A DNA stretch of 64,000 bases from Planctomycetia bacterium (GTDB lineage Bacteria; Planctomycetota; Phycisphaerae; UBA1845; UTPLA1). This document shows, one piece after another, positions 42,282 to 50,337 of this stretch; the stretch's first letter is position 1, and each line of letters begins with the position of its first letter. The DNA lies in the NCBI GenBank assembly GCA_015075745.1, contig JABTTW010000001.1:2294001-2358000 (forward strand), written 5' to 3'. The notes beneath the pieces were generated by a model that saw only the letters and a program-made list of their open reading frames with translations, was not told the origin of the DNA and ran no database searches. The position numbers and the translations under genes were made by a program.

Positions 42282-44216
42282 TCACGGCTGCGCCGGCATG
42301 TCCCGAAGCGCCGCCTCAACCGCATCGCAAATCTGCTCCAGTTCCGTACTCTTCGATTCGCGTGCCTGTCGAACGAATGCTGTGTAGGCCCGGCTGGCCT
42401 GCGCCGTCATTCCCGCCTCGCGATAAAGCTCTCCCAGGAAGAACAGCCCCCGTATCACTGCCGGGTCCAGGCTGCCCCCCATCTGCTCCTCAATCGAGGC
42501 CAGCTCGCGAATCGCCTCGTCCGCATTTCCGCGATTCCGCTCCAGCACCGCAATGTTAATCGTGTACGTCTCATTCAAATAGGGCAGCAACTTTCGCCCC
42601 TCATCAAACAGGACGATCGCCTCGCTGACTCTGCCCTGCTGTTGAAGACAGGATGCCAGATTCTCCCGCGCCACGTTCTCCTTCGGCAACGCGGTAAGGA
42701 TGCGCCGCAACAACCGCTCCGCCTCGATGAAACGCTTCTCCGCCACCGCAAGCATGCCAAGCGCCAGATTGGATGTCCACAGGTCCGGGTTCAACGCCAG
42801 CGATCGCTCCAGCTCGCTTCGCGCCTGCGACAACTTGCCCGCCTGCCGAAGCGCTTCGCCATATTGCGCCGAGGCATGCGCCGACGTGGGATCCGTCTTC
42901 ACCGCCTGCTCCCACAAGGCGACCTCATTGGCCCACGTCGGGTTCTGCTGATACGTCAGGACCGCCAGCCCCGCCGCCAGTACACCCGCAATCGTCATCC
43001 CCAGGCCACGCGCGCTGCCCTTTCCGATCCGCCGCATTGCGTCGTAAATGAGTTGAGCGATTATCAATATCGCGCCGCACAGGGGCAGATACAAATAGCG
43101 ATCGTTTACGATCTTCTCCGGAAGAAAGACGCGCACATCGAGAGCCAGCAGAATGGAAATCAAAAACCAGATGAGCCCGACACGATATGCCCTATCCTTC
43201 GGCAACACATACAGCACGCCGCGGGCCATCACCGCCAGCGCAACCACCGGCGCCCAAAAATTCACCCAGTTCATATTTTCGCTGCTGACCACCCGCAACC
43301 CATACGCCATTCCCAACGGATACGGCCATATCGTTTTCTGAAGGTAAAAGCACAGAACGGACGGAACTGTGGCCAGCGCGCCCGCCCATCCCGGCGCGCC
43401 CGGCGGCAGCCGACGCATGGTCCCGAGAATCGAATACCGCACGGCAACAAAAGCGATCATCACCATCGCGAACAGCGCCGCATGCCGCGCCGCGCGACCC
43501 CAGTTTACCCGCGCCCGCGATCCGCCGCGCGGCATGGTCGCCCACTCCGTGAGAAAGATGATCGCCGGATATACAACCATCCCCTCCTTGCTGAGCAAAC
43601 TCATCGCATACAAGCCGAGCGCGGGAATCACCCACACGCCGCCGAGCCGTCTCCATCGCAGATAGCAGATGTAGCTGCCGAAGATAAACCCCGACATGAG
43701 CATATTGGGAATTCCCGACGCCCAGGCCACCGACTCGACCAGCGTCGGATGCACGGCAAACAGCCACACCGTCATCAACCGCACGACCGGCCGAATCCGA
43801 AGCTCCTTCAGCATGAAGTAAAGCAGGACAACCACCGCGAGATGCGCCGCAAGATTGGCGACATGCCAGCCGATCACCTTGAGACCGAACACCTGGTAAT
43901 TCGCCGCCATCCACGTGACAAAAAGCGGCCGCCAGTAATTACTCCACGCCTGCCCCCGATCGCCCTTGAACGCCCACACGTCCGACGTGATCGCCTTCAG
44001 AAACAACGAGGGCTGCTGAATCAACGGGTTCTTGACGATCTCGAACTGATCGTCATAGACGAATTCGCCTCGCAGCGAGTTGGAGTAGGCGGCGATCGTC
44101 AGGAGACAGGCAACGCTGAGGGCAAACACGCCCCAGCGGCGTTCGACGAGCTGCCGCGAATGACTCGGCGCGCTCACAAGTGCTGGGTCAGGAATTTCGC
44201 CCAAGTGCCCCGTCAT
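42282..44216 (-). CDS. Multi-pass membrane protein with C-terminal TPR repeats (TMTC/PMT-like)
   Basis: This 644-residue protein has about 11 transmembrane helices in the first 430 residues, including an early loop with 'FVYDDQFEIVKNP', the acidic pair typical of GT-C glycosyltransferases such as PMT/TMTC. The remaining part carries at least four tetratricopeptide repeats ('SAHASAQYGEALRQAGKLSQ', 'DLWTSNLALGMLAVAEKRFI', 'NVARENLASCLQQQGRVSEA'). Function in planctomycetes is unknown; glycosylation of envelope proteins is one inference. It overlaps its upstream neighbour by four bases and is last in the pdxJ-dapA operon. Confidence 0.8.
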   Translation of the reverse strand: MTGHLGEIPDPALVSAPSHSRQLVERRWGVFALSVACLLTIAAYSNSLRGEFVYDDQFEIVKNPLIQQPSLFLKAITSDVWAFKGDRGQAWSNYWRPLFVTWMAANYQVFGLKVIGWHVANLAAHLAVVVLLYFMLKELRIRPVVRLMTVWLFAVHPTLVESVAWASGIPNMLMSGFIFGSYICYLRWRRLGGVWVIPALGLYAMSLLSKEGMVVYPAIIFLTEWATMPRGGSRARVNWGRAARHAALFAMVMIAFVAVRYSILGTMRRLPPGAPGWAGALATVPSVLCFYLQKTIWPYPLGMAYGLRVVSSENMNWVNFWAPVVALAVMARGVLYVLPKDRAYRVGLIWFLISILLALDVRVFLPEKIVNDRYLYLPLCGAILIIAQLIYDAMRRIGKGSARGLGMTIAGVLAAGLAVLTYQQNPTWANEVALWEQAVKTDPTSAHASAQYGEALRQAGKLSQARSELERSLALNPDLWTSNLALGMLAVAEKRFIEAERLLRRILTALPKENVARENLASCLQQQGRVSEAIVLFDEGRKLLPYLNETYTINIAVLERNRGNADEAIRELASIEEQMGGSLDPAVIRGLFFLGELYREAGMTAQASRAYTAFVRQARESKSTELEQICDAVEAALRDMPAQP

Positions 44217-45163
44217 GCGCGCGTCTGCGGCGGAAGTCCAAAGAGCGCGCGCAAAACCGACATCGCGTCGCGCTCGAGAAGCGCGCCGATCGACCCGAGT
44301 GCCGCGTACTCAATCGGCAATGGCCGAGCCATCGGGGCCAGGGTGAGATAAGTCCCGGTCTGCCGCGCAGCCTCAATCTCTCGGCTGTCGGGACCGGCAA
44401 GGAGATAAGCGGCGGTGGCCACGATCGCCACGGCGGTCAACAGCCACACCCGCGACTGAAGATGGAACAACCAGTTGGCCGCCATCGCTCCAACCAGAAA
44501 TCCCAGGGCGATGGCGAAATAAATCTGACCCTTGAAAAGAGGATTCTCATCGCCGCCCAGTGCGTAGGAAGTAACCGTCCATCCAACGAGCGAAACAACG
44601 GCAATGGCGCCCAGGCCCTGTCGCACATCAGGGGCGCGATCGACCGGCGTCACGGCGGCGGCGTTCGCGCCGCTGTCAAACCAACTGTCCACCCAGCGAC
44701 CGACGACGAATCCGACGGCGATCAGCGCCAGCCACAACCACGTCTCCGCGACCAGCGCGGTGGCCGGAAACGGATCAACCGCGCCAGGCCCTGCGCTGAG
44801 CCGGCGAAGAACAAGCATGTCGAGCTGAGTACCCCGCATGGCCATCGCGGCAAGGCCGACGGCGATGGCCAGCGCCCCGCGCTCAGCGGAGCCTGCCCCG
44901 CATATGGCCACTGCCAGGCCACTCGCTACGACACCCAGAGCGAGAAGCTCTGCCATGGCGATGACACCCTGGTCCACACTGATAAGGGTAATCGGGGAAA
45001 GTGGATCGGCGGACTTCGCGGCCCAGAATCCGACGTACAAAAAAACGACGACCGCGAAACCCATTCCCGCGAAAAAGCGCAATCGATGTATCAATGCCTG
45101 TCCGTCGCTCATCTGTCCCGTATCCCCAGGCTCCATCATCGTCATTGCCGATGCCTGCGTCAT
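44213..45163 (-). CDS. Hypothetical integral membrane protein
   Basis: This 316-residue protein has about eight hydrophobic helices, for example 'FFAGMGFAVVVFLYVGFWAA', 'GVIAMAELLALGVVASGLAV' and 'GQIYFAIALGFLVGAMAANW', and no charged catalytic motif. The N-terminus 'MTQASAMTMMEPGDTGQM' is polar. It overlaps dapA upstream and the TMTC-like gene downstream by four bases each (ATGA), so translation is coupled with both. I do not recognise the family. Confidence 0.65.
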   Translation of the reverse strand: MTQASAMTMMEPGDTGQMSDGQALIHRLRFFAGMGFAVVVFLYVGFWAAKSADPLSPITLISVDQGVIAMAELLALGVVASGLAVAICGAGSAERGALAIAVGLAAMAMRGTQLDMLVLRRLSAGPGAVDPFPATALVAETWLWLALIAVGFVVGRWVDSWFDSGANAAAVTPVDRAPDVRQGLGAIAVVSLVGWTVTSYALGGDENPLFKGQIYFAIALGFLVGAMAANWLFHLQSRVWLLTAVAIVATAAYLLAGPDSREIEAARQTGTYLTLAPMARPLPIEYAALGSIGALLERDAMSVLRALFGLPPQTRA

Positions 45164-46062
45164 GCTCGCTGCCCTGTCCCGATCGTCGTCGGGTATTTCT
45201 CGATGATCTTGGCCAGCCGCTCCCGCTTGGAGGGCTCCAGCTTACACATCGGCAGTCGGAACTCCTCAGCCATCATTCCCCTCATGGCCAAGGCCGTCTT
45301 GATCGGGATCGGATTGATATCGAGCCTCAGCAAATCGCGAAACACCGGATACAGCTTCTGGTGCAGCGATTGGGCGGTCTTCCAGTCGCCCGCCAGCGCC
45401 GCCGTCGTCAACGCCGAGGTCTCCTTCGGCAGCAGGTTGCCCACGACGCTCACCACGCCGACCGCACCGACCACCATCATCGGAAGCGTCAACGGATCGT
45501 CGCCGCTCAGGATGGCAATGTCGCTCGCGCCGGCCAGTTCGCTCACCCCATCCACGGAGCCGGTCGCGTGCTTGACCGCGACGATGTTCTTGTGATCCGC
45601 GTGCAGTCGGGCAATCGTCTCTACGGAAATCTCAACGCCCGTCCGACTGGGAATGTTGTACAGCATGATCGGCAGCGCCACGGCCTCGGCGACAAACGAA
45701 AAATGCTCGTAGAGACCGCGCTGATTGGGCTTGTTGTAGTAAGGCGAAACCAGCATGATGCCGCTCGCGCCCGCCTTCGCTGCCGCCTGCGATTGAATGA
45801 CCGTCTTCTCGGTGCAATTCGCGCCGGTCCCGGCGATCACCGGCACGCGGCCTTTGGCCCGTTTGACCACCGCGGAAATGACCTTGAGCTGCTCATCCGC
45901 GGACAGCGTGGGCGACTCGCCCGTCGTCCCGCACGGCACAAGTCCGTTCACGCCGCCGTCGATGACGTAATCAACCAGTTCATCCAGCGCCGGCCAGTCG
46001 ATCTCGCCGTCGCGAAACGGCGTCACCAGCGCAACAATGCATCCGCGAAACATGTCTCTCAT
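45160..46062 (-). CDS. dapA: 4-hydroxy-tetrahydrodipicolinate synthase
   Basis: This 300-residue class I aldolase condenses pyruvate with aspartate semialdehyde, the first committed step to diaminopimelate and lysine. Recognised: 'NGLVPCGTTGESPTLSADEQ' for pyruvate binding, 'ILYNIPSRTG'-type 'IMLYNIPSRTGVEI' with the catalytic Tyr, and the Schiff-base Lys in 'IVAVKHATGSVDG', where the usual IKEASG is changed to VKHATG. The change leaves the Lys in place but makes the substrate assignment a little less certain within the DapA family. Starts at 46062 or 46053 are both possible. Confidence 0.88.
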   Translation of the reverse strand: MRDMFRGCIVALVTPFRDGEIDWPALDELVDYVIDGGVNGLVPCGTTGESPTLSADEQLKVISAVVKRAKGRVPVIAGTGANCTEKTVIQSQAAAKAGASGIMLVSPYYNKPNQRGLYEHFSFVAEAVALPIMLYNIPSRTGVEISVETIARLHADHKNIVAVKHATGSVDGVSELAGASDIAILSGDDPLTLPMMVVGAVGVVSVVGNLLPKETSALTTAALAGDWKTAQSLHQKLYPVFRDLLRLDINPIPIKTALAMRGMMAEEFRLPMCKLEPSKRERLAKIIEKYPTTIGTGQRA

Positions 46063-46121
46063 CTTTCACTCACAATCGATGGGTTCGGTGCGTCGATCGG
46101 CGGTCAGCCGGCTGTGCGGCC

Positions 46122-46847
46122 TTACGGATTGAAACGGTCCAGAATGTCCTTCATTTCTCGAACCGCCGATCGCAGGCCGACAAACACCGCCCGAGCGATG
46201 ATGCTATGGCCAATGTTGAATTCAGAAAAGCCCGGAACCGCGGCGACGGCCGTGACATTCCGATAAGTCAGGCCGTGCCCCCCGTGAACCTCCAGGCCGC
46301 AGGCATGCCCGGTCTTCACGCCCTCGTTCAGTGTGCCCAGGGCCTCTTTGATTGCCTCATCACCCTTCGCATGGGCGAAAGCACCCGTCCAAAGCTCGAT
46401 GGCGTCAAACCCAAGCTCGGCTGATTTCTCGATCTGCGCCTTCACCGGTTCGACGAAAGCGCTGAGGATGATCCCCTCGTCTTTGAGGCGCTTCACGACC
46501 TCTCCCACTCGAGCAGCGTGGCGAACGACATCAAGCCCGCCCTCGGTGGTCACCTCTTCGCGCTTTTCCGGCACCAGGGTGCATTGGGTCGGCCGCGTGC
46601 GCACGGCGATCTCGACCACGTCAGCCGCCATCGCCATTTCCATGTTGAGCTTGGTGACGACGACTTCCTTCAGAAGCGGGACGTCGCGGTCGATGATGTG
46701 CCGGCGATCCTCGCGCAGATGAAACGTGATGCACGCCGCCCCGCCAAGCTGCGCCTCGGCCGCGGCCCAGACAGGGTCCGGCTCATCCGTACGCCGTGCC
46801 TGACGAACGGTAGCGACATGATCGATGTTGACGCCGAGGATAGGCAT
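46122..46847 (-). CDS. pdxJ: Pyridoxine 5'-phosphate synthase
   Basis: This 241-residue TIM-barrel enzyme joins 3-amino-1-hydroxyacetone phosphate and deoxyxylulose phosphate to pyridoxine 5'-phosphate. The conserved start 'LGVNIDHVATVRQARRT' and motifs 'ITFHLREDRRHIIDRDV', 'CTLVPEKREEVTTEGGLDV', 'VHGGHGLTYRNV' and 'FNIGHSIIARAVFVGL' are complete, including the catalytic His and Glu. Product PLP is the cofactor of many enzymes of amino-acid metabolism; dapA follows 59 bases later. GGGAGA lies just before the ATG. Confidence 0.95.
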   Translation of the reverse strand: MPILGVNIDHVATVRQARRTDEPDPVWAAAEAQLGGAACITFHLREDRRHIIDRDVPLLKEVVVTKLNMEMAMAADVVEIAVRTRPTQCTLVPEKREEVTTEGGLDVVRHAARVGEVVKRLKDEGIILSAFVEPVKAQIEKSAELGFDAIELWTGAFAHAKGDEAIKEALGTLNEGVKTGHACGLEVHGGHGLTYRNVTAVAAVPGFSEFNIGHSIIARAVFVGLRSAVREMKDILDRFNP

Positions 46848-46909
46848 GGTTCTCCCGACGAAGGCGCTTCAGGCAACCGCCGTGCGGACATCGGCGCGTT
46901 CGTGAAATA

Positions 46910-46937
46910 ATTATAGATGGGCTTGGTGGCGGGGCAA
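46910..46937 (-). promoter_or_regulatory. Candidate promoter for the pdxJ-dapA operon
   Basis: On the minus strand TTGCCC (46932-46937) and a perfect TATAAT (46910-46915) are 16 bases apart, 63 bases before the pdxJ ATG. Confidence 0.55.
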
Positions 46938-47150
46938 GCGACGAGCGCGCTAGTCTGCTTAACTGCGGTGCTGTGCATCGCGAGCGGCGAGATTCCTTGC
47001 GGCAATTACCCACAGACCTGTCCCCTGGTTCGAATGTGCTACACATGTGACACCTTTTGACAAAGCAGACTGAAGAACCGTGCCAGGAAATGCGACTCGA
47101 TCCGAAAACTGCCCCGGACGTGACCATGCCCTCCGACCCTGTTTCCGCCG

Positions 47151-47179
47151 TTACCACATGCCTTCGCTCGGTTTATAAT
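47151..47179 (+). promoter_or_regulatory. Candidate promoter for the M20 amidohydrolase gene
   Basis: TTACCA (47151-47156, 4/6) and a perfect TATAAT (47174-47179) with a 17-base spacer. The leader would be about 100 bases. Confidence 0.6.
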
Positions 47180-47287
47180 GTCCCCGTGTTCGCCGGATTC
47201 CGTTGTACAAAGGCCCGCCTTCCCGGCAGGCTCGGCAAATGTGATATCGTCTGTCGCTCATACGGGAATCCCCAGGCAGGAAAGTCT

Positions 47288-48643
47288 ATGCAAACCAATT
47301 TCAGTTCCGTCGTCTCGAGCGTCATTTGTCCTCTCCTCTCGCTGCTGATGTCAGCGGGGTCGGTCGCCGCGGTTGAAATCCCCTCCGCCATGCCCGGGGT
47401 TGACAAGAAAATCGCCGCCTCCCTCCCCGGCTGGCTCGACCTGTACAAAACCTGTCACGAGAACCCAGAGCTGTCCTCACACGAGAAGCAGTCCGCCGCG
47501 CGGCTCGCCGGTCTCTTCCGCGACGCCGGCTACGAAGTTACCGAGAACATCGGCGGCTACGGCGTCGTCGGAGTGATGAAGAACGGCAACGGCCCGACCG
47601 TACTTATCCGCGGCGACATGGACGCCCTCCCCATCACTGAGGAGACCGGCCTGCCGTTCGCCAGCAAAGTGAAAGTTGAGCTGGGCGATGGCTCCCACGT
47701 CGGCGTGATGCACGCCTGCGGCCACGACATGCATCAGACCGTCCTTGCCGCCACTGCCCAGACGCTTGCCGCAATGAAGGACAAGTGGAAGGGCACCGTC
47801 CTGCTCGTCGCCCAACCCGCCGAAGAGATCGGCCAGGGTGCCCGGCTGATGATCGAGGACGGCCTCTTTAAGCGGTTCCCCATGCCCGACAAGTGCATCG
47901 CCTTGCATGTCTCGCACGAGCTTGCAACCGGCGCCATCGGCTACACCTCCGGCTGGGTCTGGGCCAACGTCGACTCCGTCGACATCACCGTTCACGGCAA
48001 AGGCGGCCATGGCGCCTATCCACACGCCTCCATCGATCCGATCGTTACGGCCTGTCAGATCGTGAGCGCACTGCAAACCATCATCAGCCGCCGCATTAAT
48101 CCGCTCGATCAGGCGGTTATCACAGTCGGCTCGATCCACGCCGGCACCAAGCACAACATCATTCCCGCGACGGCAGTCATGCAGATCACCGTCCGCACCT
48201 TCACCGACGAAGTCCGCAAGGAGGTGCTCGACTCCATCAAGCGCATCGCCATCAACACAGCTCGTGCGATGGGCTGCCCGAAAGATCCCGATGTGGTTGT
48301 CCTCGACAAGGACTTCACCCCCGCCGCCTACAACGACCCCGACCTGACCGCCCATGCCGTCAACCTTTTTGAAAAATTGATCGGCAAGGACAACGTCCAC
48401 GAGCGCCCGCCGAGCATGGGCGGCGAGGATTTCGGCCTCTTCGCCAAGACCGCCGGCGTTCCGGGTTTCATGTTTGTTCTCGGCGTGGTCGATGAGGCCC
48501 GATTCGAGGCTTCAAAGAAGCCGGGAGGCGAAGCGCTTCCGACCGTGCACTCCTCCAAGTTTCGCACGGAACCCGAGCCTACGCTCCGCACCGGAGTCCG
48601 CTGTATGACGGGTCTCGCGTTGTCGCTCCTGAATGGGCAATGA
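47288..48643 (+). CDS. Exported M20-family amidohydrolase
   Basis: This protein has about 451 residues. A signal peptide with hydrophobic core ('SSVICPLLSLLMSAGSVAA') is followed by an M20 metallohydrolase domain similar to N-acyl-amino-acid or hippurate hydrolases. Metal-binding motifs: 'IRGDMDALPITEETGLPF', 'MHACGHDMHQTVLAATAQ', 'QPAEEIGQGARLMIEDGL' and the distal 'PPSMGGEDFGLFAKT'. It probably cleaves N-acyl amino acids or small peptides in the periplasm. The ATG at 47288 follows AGGAAAG; the longer frame upstream passes through the promoter. Confidence 0.9.
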   Translation: MQTNFSSVVSSVICPLLSLLMSAGSVAAVEIPSAMPGVDKKIAASLPGWLDLYKTCHENPELSSHEKQSAARLAGLFRDAGYEVTENIGGYGVVGVMKNGNGPTVLIRGDMDALPITEETGLPFASKVKVELGDGSHVGVMHACGHDMHQTVLAATAQTLAAMKDKWKGTVLLVAQPAEEIGQGARLMIEDGLFKRFPMPDKCIALHVSHELATGAIGYTSGWVWANVDSVDITVHGKGGHGAYPHASIDPIVTACQIVSALQTIISRRINPLDQAVITVGSIHAGTKHNIIPATAVMQITVRTFTDEVRKEVLDSIKRIAINTARAMGCPKDPDVVVLDKDFTPAAYNDPDLTAHAVNLFEKLIGKDNVHERPPSMGGEDFGLFAKTAGVPGFMFVLGVVDEARFEASKKPGGEALPTVHSSKFRTEPEPTLRTGVRCMTGLALSLLNGQ

Positions 48644-48747
48644 GCGACCGTTCAGCGCGGAACCAGAATGGCTAAACCGATCTTGATGTGATGAGTTGAT
48701 GGCCCGCGGATGGCCTGTCCACGCTGCGGGCCTCGACCGAGTGGCGT

Positions 48748-48803
48748 AAAAATACAGCACCGATTCACACAGCTAACGGATATCCCGTCAGGTGCGTGAA
48801 TCG
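48748..48803 (-). terminator. Weak terminator-like hairpin after accA
   Basis: CGATTCAC (48761-48768) pairs perfectly with GTGAATCG (48796-48803). On the minus strand the structure is followed, after about 8 bases, by five T residues (A-run 48748-48752). It lies 14 bases past accA. The long loop and distance make it uncertain. Confidence 0.35.
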
Positions 48804-48817
48804 GGCTCGTGAAGTCT

Positions 48818-49924
48818 TCAGGCGTAAACGGAAATCGGTTGCGTGGCCGGAAGCACGACAACCTTAGGAGCCCGCTTGGAGCTGACCTTTGACTTTGTCT
48901 TGGCGGCAGCCGGCTTGCCGGCCGGTGTGCCGTCGACTGCAAAAAACGAGCCGAGATCGCGAAGTCGCTTGTAGCGCCGCTTCAGGAGCGTGTCGGTTCG
49001 GACCCGCTTCAAATCACGAAGGCTGTCCACGATGTATTTTTCAAGGCTTGCAGCTGTGGCGACTGGATCGCGATGGGCGCCGCCAAGTGGCTCGCCGATG
49101 ACATCGTCGACAAGCTTGAGTCTCTTCAAATCCTTGCTGGTGAACTTCAAAGCCGCGGCCGCCGTCTGAGCGTGTTCGGCGGACTTCCAAAGGATCGCTG
49201 CGCAGCCCTCTGGTGAAATGACGGAGTAATAGGAATGCTCGAACATGGCGACTCGATCGCCGACGCCGATGCCAAGTGCCCCGCCGGAGCCGCCCTCGCC
49301 AATGACCACGCAGACGATCGGCACCTTCAAGCGGGCCATCTCCATCAAGTTCACCGCGATGGCGTAGGCGATGCCGCGCTCCTCGGCGCCAATGCCGGGA
49401 TATGCCCCCGCCGTATCAATCAGACAAACGACCGGAAGGCCGAACTTCTCCGCTAGCTTCATTTTCAATAGTGCTTTGCGGTACCCCTCAGGATGGGCCA
49501 TTCCGAAACAGTTTTCGATTCGCTCCTTGGTGTCCTTGCCCTTGTTGTGGCCGATGAACATGGCCTTGTGAGGGCCGATTCGGCCCAGGCCGGTGATCAG
49601 AGCCTTGTCGTCCCGGAAGTTCTTGTCGCCGTGCAGCTCGACGAAGTCGCGCACCATAAGCCGGAGGTAATCCGGGGTGAGCGGCCGCTTCGGGTGGCGG
49701 GCGATCTGCACGGTCTCCCATGCGGAAAGCTCGGTATATAACCTGCGCTTGGCGGTCAAGAGCTCCGAGCGGACAGTGCGAATCATGTCCGACAAGTCCC
49801 GTCCGGTCGCGGCCTGTGTGGCCTCCAGCTCCTCAATCTGCTTTTCAATCCTCGCCAGGGGGCGTTCGAACTCAAGATACCCGCCCCCATTTAGGCCATT
49901 TGATCCATTACTGATCGTACTCAT
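48818..49924 (-). CDS. accA: Acetyl-CoA carboxylase carboxyltransferase subunit alpha
   Basis: This 368-residue subunit, with AccD, transfers the carboxyl group from biotin to acetyl-CoA to make malonyl-CoA for fatty acids. Conserved: 'LEFERPLARIEKQIEEL', 'GDKNFRDDKALITGLGRIG', 'FGMAHPEGYRKALLKMKLAE', 'CLIDTAGAYPGIGAEERGI', 'VVIGEGGSGGALGIGVGDRV' and 'YSVISPEGCAAILWKS'. It is about 50 residues longer than the E. coli enzyme because of a Lys/Ala-rich tail. No accD is nearby. Confidence 0.95.
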   Translation of the reverse strand: MSTISNGSNGLNGGGYLEFERPLARIEKQIEELEATQAATGRDLSDMIRTVRSELLTAKRRLYTELSAWETVQIARHPKRPLTPDYLRLMVRDFVELHGDKNFRDDKALITGLGRIGPHKAMFIGHNKGKDTKERIENCFGMAHPEGYRKALLKMKLAEKFGLPVVCLIDTAGAYPGIGAEERGIAYAIAVNLMEMARLKVPIVCVVIGEGGSGGALGIGVGDRVAMFEHSYYSVISPEGCAAILWKSAEHAQTAAAALKFTSKDLKRLKLVDDVIGEPLGGAHRDPVATAASLEKYIVDSLRDLKRVRTDTLLKRRYKRLRDLGSFFAVDGTPAGKPAAAKTKSKVSSKRAPKVVVLPATQPISVYA

Positions 49925-50211
49925 GCATTTCCTCTAGATTGATCGATCGCCGTTGCGAAGTGTGCCCGCACGATTAACCATGCGAACCGGGTCTTAACGT
50001 TAGTAGGGCGATCGCGTTGTCCATCGAGCCGTTCGGGCAAGCTCCTTCATGCTGCCTTAATGTGGCCTCCCGCGCGAAGTCCACAGAGCCCGACATTTCC
50101 TGACTGCTCACGTTTGCGGATATAGCCGGCCAATGTTGCCGGCCGAACTGTCCGGAGCAGTCACTCCGACGCAATAGGCTAGCCGTCTGTTCCTCGAACG
50201 ACAAGTACTAA

Positions 50212-50238
50212 TTGACGCCTCAACTCCCACGCTATAAG
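50212..50238 (+). promoter_or_regulatory. Candidate promoter for purL
   Basis: TTGACG (50212-50217, 5/6) and TATAAG (50233-50238, 5/6) with a short 15-base spacer, about 100 bases before the ATG. Confidence 0.45.
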
Positions 50239-50263
50239 CTCGGCAAGATAGCGAAAATTCTTA

Positions 50264-50305
50264 ATGCTGCATAAGATACTTCAGGACAATATCTTACGTC
50301 AGCAT
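50264..50305 (+). promoter_or_regulatory. Imperfect inverted repeat in the purL leader
   Basis: ATGCTGCATAAGATA (50264-50278) is nearly complementary to TATCTTACGTCAGCAT (50290-50305), forming a hairpin with an internal bulge and an 11-base loop, 32 bases before the start. It may be an operator or an RNA structure controlling purine synthesis; no known riboswitch consensus was seen. Confidence 0.45.
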
Positions 50306-50337
50306 GTTTTCGAACCCTTTCCAGCGGACCCCGGCTT

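Larger units (their letters stand above)
46848..47287. other. Divergent spacer between pdxJ and the M20 gene
   Basis: About 440 bases with promoters for both directions (entries below). The middle part, about 46960-47070, contains CCTGTCCCCTGGTTCGAATGTG followed by ACACATGTGACACC, a stretch that looks like repetitive intergenic DNA. No protein-like frame was accepted. Confidence 0.5.
49925..50337. other. Divergent spacer between accA and purL
   Basis: About 410 bases. No gene; a purL promoter candidate and an inverted repeat are in the right end. GCCGGCCAATGTTGCCGGC at about 50128-50146 is another short hairpin. Confidence 0.45.

Noticed and set aside
40743-44351. 1202-codon open frame on the plus strand
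   Set aside because: It lies opposite hpd and the TMTC-like gene and is Arg/His/Pro-rich with no domain; an antisense artefact of codon bias.
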